DNA from: Coriobacteriales bacterium
Lineage (GTDB): Bacteria > Actinomycetota > Coriobacteriia > Coriobacteriales > UBA8131
NCBI GenBank assembly: GCA_031256575.1
Contig: JAIRQI010000045.1
Coordinates: forward strand, 1-5,679
Reading direction: 5' to 3'
Length of the DNA stretch: 5,679 bases
The number at the start of each line of letters is the position of its first letter. The first letter of the stretch is position 1. The notes beneath the pieces were generated by a model that saw only the letters and a program-made list of their open reading frames with translations, did no database searches and was not told the DNA's origin. Shown one piece after another: positions 1 to 5,143 of this stretch. Both the position numbers and the translations under genes were made by a program.

Positions 1-168
1 CACAATACCAGCATGACCGTGGGTACACCAGTCAGGTTCTTCAAAGCCTTCAGAAAACTCTACAAGACGCAGACGTTGATTCCCGTGGATAAACGCCTTG
101 TAGTTCACACCTATTCCTGCGCTTGTTCCATCAATATCGTTGAAAATGATTCTGTGATCGTTCATCAT
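1..168 (-). CDS. Small cupin-domain protein, 3' part cut by window edge
   Basis: A minus-strand frame opens with two adjacent ATG codons (starting at 168 and 165) and stays open for 56 codons to the window edge. GGAGGA at 177-172 sits 4 nt from the first ATG and 7 nt from the second, so the second start (165) may be the one used. The visible protein ends with EPDWCTHGHAGIV, preceded by LRLVEFSEGFE. This resembles the beginning of a single-domain cupin, where a CTxGH-type stretch at the first beta strands supplies the first metal-binding histidines. The second cupin motif lies beyond the edge. Ligand and role cannot be inferred. Assignment to the cupin fold is from memory of similar sequences and is moderate. 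Confidence 0.55.
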   Translation of the reverse strand, partial: MMNDHRIIFNDIDGTSAGIGVNYKAFIHGNQRLRLVEFSEGFEEPDWCTHGHAGIV

Positions 169-194
169 GCGTCCTCCATCTTGATCCGTTATGT

Positions 195-239
195 CATATA
201 GCAGCAGTAACTATCATTAGGTCTTTTTAGCAGAATCAA
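195..239 (-). promoter_or_regulatory. Possible promoter of the cupin gene
   Basis: Two weak candidates lie upstream of the leftward cupin gene. One is TTGATT (239-234), 18 nt, then GATAGT (215-210). The other is an extended -10-like TGC-TATATG (203-195) with no good -35 box. Either would leave a short leader before the GGAGGA site. Neither is a strong consensus match. Confidence 0.22.
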
Positions 240-279
240 ACAGCTTATGTATCGCTTTTGCTCTTAGCCGCGAGTAGAC

Positions 280-453
280 TCATTTGGATGCTTTAAGACA
301 ATAATCGGGTAGTCGGGTTTCATTCTTCTCTAACGTATGTCTGCCAACTCCACGCAAGAAAACTGAATTGACCCCGCTTTTACTGGTAGCCTTAGCTTGC
401 TTTAACACGTCTGCGACCTCAGGAGAATTGTAGCAGGTGCTGTTATCATTGCT
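280..453 (-). other. 57-codon open frame, possible gene remnant
   Basis: Between the stop at 456-454 and the TGA at 282-280, one minus-strand frame is open for 57 codons. It reads like protein: it contains EVADVLKQAKATSKSG and, later, VGRHTLEKNETRLPDYC. There is no in-frame ATG and no ribosome site before a usable start. The frame closes upstream exactly where the GTGACA repeat cluster begins. It could be the 3' end of a decayed gene interrupted by that cluster, or chance. I do not recognise a family. Confidence 0.2.
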
Positions 454-458
454 TCACG

Positions 459-527
459 GTGACAAGGAGTCGGTGACATGGGGAGAGTGACACAGGGAGT
501 GACATAGGAGCGGCCCCCGTGTCACTC
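459..527. repeat. GTGACA repeat cluster with 9-bp inverted repeat (REP-like)
   Basis: GTGACA occurs four times in direct orientation (459-464, 473-478, 487-492, 499-504), 12-14 nt apart, then once inverted as TGTCAC (520-525). GAGTGACAC (485-493) pairs perfectly with GTGTCACTC (519-527). A further GGG/CCC pairing lies just inside after one mismatch. G-rich hairpins ending in GTGACA/TGTCAC are typical of REP-type extragenic elements mobilised by RAYT (IS200-like) transposases. That link is from general knowledge, and no transposase is visible here. Confidence 0.5.
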
Positions 528-735
528 AGATGATTGTCAAACCGGATTCTTGTATTGGTATCACACTGTAGTACGTCGGTAATGCTTTAGCCATAAAACA
601 GGAAATTGTGTGATCACAGGGTTTGAGTGGAGGGCGATCCACCAGCATGTTTGACTTTGTTAAGTAAACAACCGCACCACCGCTTTGCAGTTCCAGTAAG
701 AATCAAGCCGTTCAATTACTGTGGAGTGAGGTGTA
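528..735. other. Intergenic stretch without recognisable gene
   Basis: No frame here has a plausible start, ribosome site and protein-like composition. The only compact symmetry I see is a perfect 10-bp palindrome, TGTGATCACA, at 609-618. It could be a protein-binding site, but nothing nearby connects it to a promoter. The stretch may be decayed sequence between the repeat cluster and the toxin-like module. Confidence 0.5.
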
Positions 736-764
736 TTGTCAGTCCAGATAAGTAGTGCTACTAT
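736..764 (+). promoter_or_regulatory. Promoter of the antisense RNA
   Basis: TTGTCA (736-741) and TACTAT (759-764) are separated by exactly 17 nt, and the -10 box is preceded by TGC (756-758), an extended -10 element. Transcription would start near 771. This is the best promoter match in the window. The -10 box lies inside an imperfect dyad, GATAAGTA-GTGC-TACTATATC (747-767), which could be an operator or, in the other direction, a small hairpin at the end of the toxin transcript. Confidence 0.6.
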
Positions 765-770
765 ATCGAT

Positions 771-851
771 GCGATGCCCGCCGTTTGGCTTGGGATGCCG
801 ACGGGTACGCCGGTTAATTGGAAGCGACTACTCAGGTGGTCGCTTCTTTTT
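771..851 (+). ncRNA. Putative type I antitoxin-like antisense RNA, about 80 nt
   Basis: A strong promoter (736-764) and a clean intrinsic terminator (821-851) frame a transcript of about 81 nt that has no credible coding content. It runs against the small membrane-peptide gene. Its last 24 nt are complementary to the final codons of that gene, and its 5' part is complementary to the peptide mRNA's 3' untranslated region. This convergent layout with a 3' overlap is that of type I toxin-antitoxin loci such as Fst/par. The RNA itself is inferred from signals only. It also repeats sequence found in the toxin mRNA 5' leader, because of the flanking inverted repeats. Confidence 0.5.
821..851 (+). 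terminator. Intrinsic terminator of the antisense RNA
   Basis: GAAGCGACTAC (821-831) pairs with GTGGTCGCTTC (836-846) over 11 bp with one G-T wobble and a 4-nt TCAG loop. Five Ts follow (847-851). In the minus direction the same hairpin has no T tract, so it should act mainly on plus-strand transcripts. The stem contains the stop codon of the convergent small peptide gene. Confidence 0.8.
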
Positions 852-947
852 ATCTTGGCGTCTTCGCCAGACCTCGAGGATCAACCCCGCGACAGCTACC
901 AAAAACGAGCCAAGGCTCGACCAGGCTGCAATCACGAAGATATCCAT
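828..947 (-). CDS. 39-residue membrane peptide, type I toxin-like (Fst/holin-like)
   Basis: The minus-strand ATG at 947 is preceded by a near-ideal ribosome site, GGAGGGAGGTGATACGT, and opens a 39-codon frame ending in TAG at 830-828. The peptide starts MDIFVIAAWSSLGSFL, continues through a hydrophobic stretch to about residue 26 with few polar residues, and ends in a strongly basic tail, WRRRQDKKKRPPE. One N-terminal membrane helix followed by W-R-R and a charged tail is the usual design of type I toxins (Fst, Ldr, and short peptides annotated as putative holin-like toxins), which depolarise the inner membrane when over-produced. Three things support a real gene: the ribosome site, the SD-masking hairpin, and the convergent antisense RNA. 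Length (39 aa) is in the range of these families. Family membership and toxicity are inferred, not shown. It could instead be a small membrane regulator. Confidence 0.65.
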   Translation of the reverse strand: MDIFVIAAWSSLGSFLVAVAGLILEVWRRRQDKKKRPPE

Positions 948-955
948 ACGTATCA

Positions 956-982
956 CCTCCCTCCATATGGAGAACTAGGAGG
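956..982 (-). promoter_or_regulatory. SD-sequestering hairpin in the toxin-like mRNA leader
   Basis: Read on the minus strand, CCTCC (982-978) and CTCC (972-969) can pair with GGAGG (960-956) and GGAG (964-961). The loop is ATAT, with a 5-nt bulge (TAGTT) on the 5' side. This nine-pair stem covers the whole Shine-Dalgarno core of the 39-residue peptide gene. Such masking of the ribosome site is a known control feature of type I toxin mRNAs. Confidence 0.6.
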
Positions 983-1018
983 CGTACCCGTCTGGCGGTA
1001 CATCGCATCGCATGAAAG

Positions 1019-1047
1019 CATATATTGCACGCTTGAAATGCTCTGTA
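1019..1047 (-). promoter_or_regulatory. Weak candidate promoter of the toxin-like gene
   Basis: On the minus strand TACAGA (1047-1042) and TATATG (1024-1019) are 17 nt apart. A start near 1011 would place the repeated GATGCGATG at the very 5' end of the mRNA, mirroring the antisense RNA. The boxes match consensus at only 3 and 4 of 6 positions. Confidence 0.25.
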
Positions 1048-1070
1048 GATGGCCATGACACGTATCTACA
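1044..1070. promoter_or_regulatory. Inverted repeat TGTAGAT-N13-ATCTACA, possible operator
   Basis: A perfect 7-bp inverted repeat with a 13-nt spacer lies between the divergent toxin-like gene and the MATE transporter gene. The right half, extended to ATCTACAAA (1064-1072), is repeated at 1141-1149, just after the predicted MATE transcription start. Repeated half-sites around a promoter suggest a regulator-binding site. No regulator gene is visible in the window. Confidence 0.35.
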
Positions 1071-1097
1071 AAACACTCTTAGTATCGATTAGTCACT

Positions 1098-1127
1098 TTG
1101 AACACTGAAAGTGAGTGGTGCTACACT
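1098..1127 (+). promoter_or_regulatory. Candidate promoter of the MATE gene
   Basis: TTGAAC (1098-1103), an 18-nt spacer and TACACT (1122-1127) preceded by TGC form an extended -10 promoter that would start transcription near 1134. This leaves a leader of about 115 nt before the chosen ATG. The leader contains an ATCTACAAA copy (1141-1149) and a small hairpin, CTGGCG (1190-1195) with CGCCAG (1208-1213), close to the ribosome site. Confidence 0.45.
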
Positions 1128-1250
1128 GTTACAGTACCCGATCTACAAACAATCCTTTGCATAGACGGTATTAGTCGTAGGCTTAATTGCTGGCGGTTTA
1201 TTAATAGCGCCAGGCACAGGTAATTGAGAGGCTCAAAGGTGAAAGACTCG

Positions 1251-2897
1251 ATGGTTGATGAACAGGAACTCGATAGCATCACAGATTATTCAACTGACAA
1301 ACCAATAATCAACCAGAACGAACACTCTGGTTCGACTGGTGGTACGAACATGGAAGCTAACCCAGACGCTGTAGCTAATCCAGAATCTACAACTCACCCA
1401 GATACTACAACTCACCCAGACGCTGTAGCTCACCCAGCTAAAGCTGCTCGTTCCAACCCCTCTGGTCGCAACAACCAGAGCCGGGTCGACCGCTTGGGCA
1501 CTGAGAAAATCGGCAAGCTGATATTGGAGTTTGCCATTCCAGCCATCCTCGGCAATCTCATCAATGCCCTCTACAATATCGTCGACGGCATCTTCATGGG
1601 TTGGGGAGTCGGTGAGATTGGCCTGGCTACTGCTACTGTCTCCATGCCAATCATGCAGTTCTCCATGGCTGTCTCGATGCTATTGGGAGCTGGCGGTAAC
1701 GCACTGGTAGCTCTGCGCTTAGGCGAAGGCCGTAAAGACGAAGCCGAGAAAATCATGGGCACGACCTTCTCCCTATTCGTACTGGCCGGTATCACCTGCA
1801 CGACCCTCCTGCATATATTCATGGGTCCCTTGCTGCGTATCTCTGGTACCACTGATGAGATTTATGCTTCGGCCCGAATCTTTATCGGAATCATTTCTTC
1901 TGGAGTGACCTTACAGTTCTTCGGGATGGGCTTCAACAACTTCATCCGCACCGCTGGGGCACCGGTTCGCGCCTTGCTGACCATGGTTTGTGGCATCACG
2001 GTTTCCATTTTCTGCAACTGGCTGTTTGTGCTAGTGCTGCATTGGGGTGTGGCTGGTTCGGCTTGGGCAACCCTGCTTGGCCAAGCAACCAGTTGTCTCT
2101 CGGTCATGCACTATTTCTGCTTGAGCAAGAAGGCTCCTTTCAAGGTGCGCATCAAGAACCTGCCCATCAAACCGAAGGTTGCCCTGAATATAGTCACCTT
2201 GGGCTCAGCTTCCTTCTTCATGTCCATCGCCGGAGCCATCATCAGCATCTTCGTCAACAAGCAGATTGGCTACTACGGTGACCTGTCACCGATTGGCACC
2301 GGAGGAGCCTTCGCCGCTCTAGGAGTGGTTGGGCGAGCCGCTATGTTCACCTTCTTCCCGATTATGGGCTGTGCAATCGCCGCTCAACCGCTGTTCGGCT
2401 ATAACTACGGAGCCCAGAATTATCAGCGCGTCAAGCAGGCTTTCTGGGTAGCTTACCGGGGAATGGTGATAATCGGCTCAACCCTCTGGGTGGTGGTGAT
2501 GCTCTTCTCACCGCAAATTGCCTTCGTCTTCGGAGTCCAAGGTGACTTGCTGGACTTTACCGCTCACGCCATGCGCATCCAACTCTTCCTGATTCCCTTC
2601 ATGGGGCTGCAAATGCTTTCCGCCAACCTCTTTCAATCGACCGGTCAGCCGCTGAAATCACTGGTGCTGTCGATGACCCGGCAAATCCTCTACATGCTGC
2701 CGCTGGTCTACCTGCTGCCGATTGTCTTACCAATGGTCTCGTCCACACTCTTAGGAATCGACGGAATCTACTGGTGTTACCCCTTCGCAGATAGCCTGGC
2801 TGTCTTAACAGCCGCTCTGATGATTCGCCGTGAATTCAAGAAGCTAGACATCAAGATTGCCATTCAAGCTACAGAGAAGGCCTTATCCCCCGCATAA
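1251..2897 (+). CDS. MATE family efflux transporter with repeat-bearing N-terminal extension
   Basis: An inner-membrane antiporter of the multidrug and toxic compound extrusion family, which expels organic cations or metabolites using Na+ or H+ gradients. The frame gives 548 residues from ATG 1251, which has AGGTGA 8 nt upstream. GTG 1239 (GAGAGG upstream) and TTG 1224 are alternatives. About 12 hydrophobic segments span roughly residues 90-525. The first contains the family-typical PAILGNLINALYNIVDGIF. The second half carries AQPLFGYNYGAQNY (about 378-391), a MATE hallmark at the start of the C-terminal bundle. The core is about 450-465 residues, the usual family size. The first ~80 residues are extra, hydrophilic and rich in N, T, S and P, and include five hexapeptide repeats. 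No local regulator or partner is present, so substrate is unknown. The closest group is the DinF/NorM-like bacterial MATE proteins; subgroup not resolved. Confidence 0.93.
   Translation: MVDEQELDSITDYSTDKPIINQNEHSGSTGGTNMEANPDAVANPESTTHPDTTTHPDAVAHPAKAARSNPSGRNNQSRVDRLGTEKIGKLILEFAIPAILGNLINALYNIVDGIFMGWGVGEIGLATATVSMPIMQFSMAVSMLLGAGGNALVALRLGEGRKDEAEKIMGTTFSLFVLAGITCTTLLHIFMGPLLRISGTTDEIYASARIFIGIISSGVTLQFFGMGFNNFIRTAGAPVRALLTMVCGITVSIFCNWLFVLVLHWGVAGSAWATLLGQATSCLSVMHYFCLSKKAPFKVRIKNLPIKPKVALNIVTLGSASFFMSIAGAIISIFVNKQIGYYGDLSPIGTGGAFAALGVVGRAAMFTFFPIMGCAIAAQPLFGYNYGAQNYQRVKQAFWVAYRGMVIIGSTLWVVVMLFSPQIAFVFGVQGDLLDFTAHAMRIQLFLIPFMGLQMLSANLFQSTGQPLKSLVLSMTRQILYMLPLVYLLPIVLPMVSSTLLGIDGIYWCYPFADSLAVLTAALMIRREFKKLDIKIAIQATEKALSPA
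1359..1448 (+). repeat. Five 18-bp tandem repeats in the MATE N-terminus
   Basis: Five consecutive 18-nt units encode NPDAVA, NPESTT, HPDTTT, HPDAVA and HPAKAA, residues 37-66 of the transporter. Each unit starts with N or H followed by an invariant Pro, encoded by CCA in all five. The near-identical codons suggest recent slippage or unequal exchange. The repeats lie in the cytoplasmic extension ahead of the first membrane segment. Confidence 0.85.
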
Positions 2898-2932
2898 ACC
2901 GCTGGTCGGTGGGATATTGTGCCCTTGAAGCA

Positions 2933-3158
2933 TGTAATTGCCTAGAATTCCCGAGTTCAGTCACAAAAATTGAGGTTGGGTTACAACGAAATTAGAAAAC
3001 AAGCTATTCATGTGGAGAAAACTCTCGATTTTCTCCACATGAGTGTTTAATTACGTGGAATAGTTGCCATTTAGCCGCTCGATTAGGTTGATTGCATCGA
3101 TATTTTGTAACCTAACCTCGAAAATTGTGACTGAACTCGGGAATTCTAGGCAATTACA
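2933..3158. mobile_element. 226-bp foldback element with 53-bp inverted arms (MITE-like)
   Basis: The left arm (2933-2985, beginning TGTAATTGCCTAGAATTCCC) matches the reverse complement of the right arm (3106-3158) at 48 of 53 positions, and the outer 34 are identical. The interior holds a separate perfect hairpin (3009-3041) and no plausible gene. Length, long terminal inverted repeats and lack of coding capacity fit a miniature inverted-repeat transposable element. I see no clear target-site duplication in the flanks. The element sits in the convergent space between the MATE and paaK genes, so it may also act as a bidirectional transcription barrier. Confidence 0.55.
3009..3041. terminator. 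Perfect 13-bp hairpin, possible bidirectional terminator
   Basis: CATGTGGAGAAAA (3009-3021) and TTTTCTCCACATG (3029-3041) form a perfect 13-bp stem with a CTCTCGA loop, extendable by one T-A pair. It is centred in the foldback element between two convergent genes. Neither side has a continuous T tract (GTGTTTAATT on plus, GCTTGTTTTC further out on minus), so intrinsic termination is only possible, not clear. Confidence 0.35.
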
Positions 3159-3170
3159 GGATTTCCGCTA

Positions 3171-3258
3171 CTGGAATGGGTGGGAGCCGAAGAAGCGACG
3201 GGTTTGCTTCAAAGCTGGAATGGGTAGAAGCCGAAGAAGCAACGGTTCTACTTCGGCG
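3171..3258. repeat. Two tandem copies of a 44-bp sequence downstream of paaK
   Basis: CTGGAATGGGT starts each copy (3171 and 3215), and AGCCGAAGAAGC follows in both. The two 44-bp units agree at roughly three quarters of positions, with the differences concentrated at the right end. They abut the foldback element on one side and the end of paaK on the other. Confidence 0.7.
3230..3257 (-). terminator. Possible terminator of the ior-paaK operon
   Basis: GCCGAAG and CTTCGGC form a 7-bp GC-rich stem with a 14-nt loop, about 25 nt past the paaK stop on the minus strand. It is followed by TTCTACC, a poor U tract. It is the nearest stable hairpin to the operon end. It uses bases of the second 44-bp repeat copy. 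Confidence 0.35.
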
Positions 3259-3282
3259 AACTCCAACTCACCAACTCCGTTT

Positions 3283-4524
3283 TCAGTAGCGGTTGTCGAA
3301 GACTCGGCGGGTTTTCTTTTCGGAGCGGGGCAAGTCTCCCAAGTCGACGGCTTTGGCGATGACTGAGAGGCCAAGCTTGTCTTTGATGTTGCGGCGCAGG
3401 GTAGTCTCAACATCGGCTCGGATTTCTTTAGTCGCCGCTGTTTCAAAGAAGACGGTCATGATGTCGCGACCATACATGTGGTCAATCATCACCTGATACT
3501 CGCTGGAAGCATGGTCGGTGATAGCTAAGGCTTCTTCGATGTGGGCAGGAAAGATGTTCACTCCCTTGACTTTGACCATGTCATCGGAGCGCCCAATCAG
3601 CGCCTCGATTCGGGTATGGGTGCTGCCACAGGGGCAATCACCTACTACGATGCGAGTCAGGTCGCGCGTTCGGTAGCGAATCAGGGGAGCTCCTTCTTTG
3701 CGCAGGGTGGTGATGACCAGCTCGCCACTGACCCCGTCGTCAACCACCTCTCCGGTATCCGGGTTGACAATCTCGCAGTAAATATAGTCATCCCAACAGT
3801 GCATGGCGCTTTGGTATTCGCAGTTGATGCCGATACCTGGGCCGTAAATCTCGGTGAGGCCGTAGATGTCATACAGCTCTACACCCAGCTCATGAGCGAT
3901 GCGGTTGCGCATCTTTTCTCCCCAGCGTTCTGAGCCAATCACTCCTCGACGCAGCTTGATTTGGTCTGCCAAACCGCGCTCGGCGATTGTCTCCGCAAGT
4001 AGAAGAGCATAGGATGAAGTAGCTCCCAGCACGGTAGAGCCCAAATCAATCATCATTTGCAGTTGTTTGTCGGTATTGCCGGGACCCATGGGAATTGCCA
4101 TCGCTCCAAGTAACTCGGCGCCGGCTTGAAAGCCGATGCCCGCCGTCCACAGGCCGTAGCCGGGAGTGATGTGGATGATGTCGTCTTTGGTGACTCCGGC
4201 GTATTCGTAGCAACGCTTAAACATGATTGCCCAGTCCATGACATCCTGAGCAGTGTAGGGGATGATTACCGGGGTGCCTGTGGTTCCGCTGGATGAATGG
4301 ATGCGTACTATTTCAGAAGTCGGTACAGCAGCCAACTTCAGGGGGTAGGCATCGCGCAGGTCATCCTTGTCCGTCAGGGGCAGGGCCTGAAAATCCTTCA
4401 GGTCATGCACATCGCGGGGGTCGATTGCTGCGAATTTTTGCGAATAAAACGGGCTTTTGTCTTTGATATCAGCTAACAGCTTGGTTATCTGCAACCATTG
4501 TTGGTCTTTCATGTTTTGTGCCAT
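3283..4524 (-). CDS. paaK: Phenylacetate-CoA ligase family protein (AMP-forming)
   Basis: A cytoplasmic adenylate-forming enzyme that joins an aryl-acetate (phenylacetate, indoleacetate or similar) to CoA using ATP. The 413-residue protein shows the family motifs in order: SSSGTTGTP nucleotide loop (about 77-85), YGLTE (221-225), RYRTRDL (about 283-289), GRSDDMVKVKGVNIFP hinge region (311-326), and the terminal LPRSEKKTRRV with the C-terminal-domain lysines. The end matches the family end. The start is ATG 4524, with GAGGG 8 nt upstream. ATG 4512 and TTG 4542 are alternatives. The N-terminus is short: it lacks the ~20 residues with a W-N/P motif that usually precede the helix beginning here as LLADIKDKSPFY. 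The gene starts inside iorB (56-nt overlap), so it is co-transcribed and probably translationally coupled. With IorAB it points to aromatic amino acid catabolism. True substrate is inferred. Confidence 0.9.
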   Translation of the reverse strand: MAQNMKDQQWLQITKLLADIKDKSPFYSQKFAAIDPRDVHDLKDFQALPLTDKDDLRDAYPLKLAAVPTSEIVRIHSSSGTTGTPVIIPYTAQDVMDWAIMFKRCYEYAGVTKDDIIHITPGYGLWTAGIGFQAGAELLGAMAIPMGPGNTDKQLQMMIDLGSTVLGATSSYALLLAETIAERGLADQIKLRRGVIGSERWGEKMRNRIAHELGVELYDIYGLTEIYGPGIGINCEYQSAMHCWDDYIYCEIVNPDTGEVVDDGVSGELVITTLRKEGAPLIRYRTRDLTRIVVGDCPCGSTHTRIEALIGRSDDMVKVKGVNIFPAHIEEALAITDHASSEYQVMIDHMYGRDIMTVFFETAATKEIRADVETTLRRNIKDKLGLSVIAKAVDLGDLPRSEKKTRRVFDNRY

Positions 4525-5143
4525 ATACCTTTCCCTCTGCAAGAGCTTGGAGATTCAAGTCGAGTAAGCGGGCAGGAACCAGGGCTTGCAAGGCAGCCAG
4601 GAGGCTGGTCTCTTGGACCCCCAAGGCAGCTACCGACAGAGCGACACCCAGTAAAACGACATTTAGGACCTTGCTTGACCCTAAGCTGTCTAGGATGGTC
4701 TGTCCGTCGACCAGGTAAACCTGAAAGCTGTCTGGCCTGTCCGGATTGGAATGCTCATTCAGCCACAATAAGACCCGGTTCACGTCATAGACCTGGCTGA
4801 TATCTTTAGCCAGTTGAGCGTGAACGGGCATAATCGCCTTATCTGCGCTGATCAAACATCCACCGGCCTTCAGCAGATGCAGATTACGGGCGGCCTCAGC
4901 CGGCTCAAAGGCCATCAGCAAATCAGCCTGGCTGGGTCCGATTAAAGGTGACATCGGGGGGTGCGCATCATTTGCATCAAACACCCGAACATGTCCTAAA
5001 ACGCTGCCTCCGCGCTGAGCCATGCCAATGGTCTCGGCGGAGCGCACCTGTTTATTCTCATTGATTGCTGCTTGTGCAATCAAGCGGGAAGCTAATATCG
5101 TGCCCTGCCCACCGACTCCGGCGATGACGATGTTTTGGCTCAT
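4469..5143 (-). CDS. iorB: Indolepyruvate:ferredoxin oxidoreductase, beta subunit
   Basis: The small subunit of the enzyme that decarboxylates aryl pyruvates oxidatively to aryl-acetyl-CoA and reduces ferredoxin. It is a pyruvate-ferredoxin-oxidoreductase gamma-type domain. Visible family marks: GVGGQGT (about 9-15), SAETIGMAQRGGSV (35-48), SPLIG and DLLMAFEPAEA (65-84), NVVLLGVA (161-168). It carries no Fe-S cysteine motifs, as expected for this subunit. At 224 residues it is longer than the usual ~195. The additional tail after LAEGKVYG is the part that overlaps paaK and is likely non-conserved. ATG 5143 overlaps the iorA stop as ATGA. There is only a weak GGTGGT ahead of it, so translation probably depends on coupling to iorA. 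Confidence 0.92.
   Translation of the reverse strand: MSQNIVIAGVGGQGTILASRLIAQAAINENKQVRSAETIGMAQRGGSVLGHVRVFDANDAHPPMSPLIGPSQADLLMAFEPAEAARNLHLLKAGGCLISADKAIMPVHAQLAKDISQVYDVNRVLLWLNEHSNPDRPDSFQVYLVDGQTILDSLGSSKVLNVVLLGVALSVAALGVQETSLLAALQALVPARLLDLNLQALAEGKVYGTKHERPTMVADNQAVS

Larger units (their letters stand above)
768..1009. repeat. Inverted repeats bracketing the toxin/antisense module
   Basis: GATGCGATG (768-776), CCGCC (778-782) and GACGGGTACGCC (800-811) on the left reappear inverted on the right as GGCGTACCCGTC (981-992), GGCGG (994-998) and CATCGCATC (1001-1009). The left arm has 17 extra bases between the second and third block. A minus-strand transcript across the module could close into a panhandle pairing its leader with its 3' untranslated region, as in hok-type fold-back. 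Alternatively these are termini of a small mobile unit, or a duplicated promoter-proximal segment, since both transcripts would begin with the same bases. Confidence 0.65.

Noticed and set aside
13..201. 62-codon plus-strand open frame at the left edge
   Set aside because: It is antisense to the cupin gene, which has a GGAGGA ribosome site and a family-like sequence. The plus frame has no ribosome site.
459..527. CRISPR array from the GTGACA repeats
   Set aside because: The repeat unit is only 6 nt, spacing is 12-14 nt, and the last copy is inverted. CRISPR repeats are 24-40 nt with unique spacers of similar size.
609..618. TGTGATCACA as a CRP/FNR-type site
   Set aside because: It lacks the six-base spacer of CRP sites (TGTGA-N6-TCACA), and no promoter is positioned next to it. 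A 10-bp palindrome may arise by chance.
736..1058. Several overlapping plus-strand open frames of 65-94 codons and a 68-codon minus frame in this region
   Set aside because: They lack good ribosome sites, have mixed composition without domain-like patterns, and cross the terminator and inverted repeats. The 39-codon minus frame explains the signals far better.
2898..2932. Terminator directly after the MATE stop codon (ACCG...CGGT)
   Set aside because: The stem is only 4 bp and no T tract follows. The larger hairpin further downstream is a better candidate.
3541..3933. 130-codon plus-strand open frame inside paaK
   Set aside because: It is the complement of a well-conserved ligase coding region. 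No ribosome site or promoter supports it.
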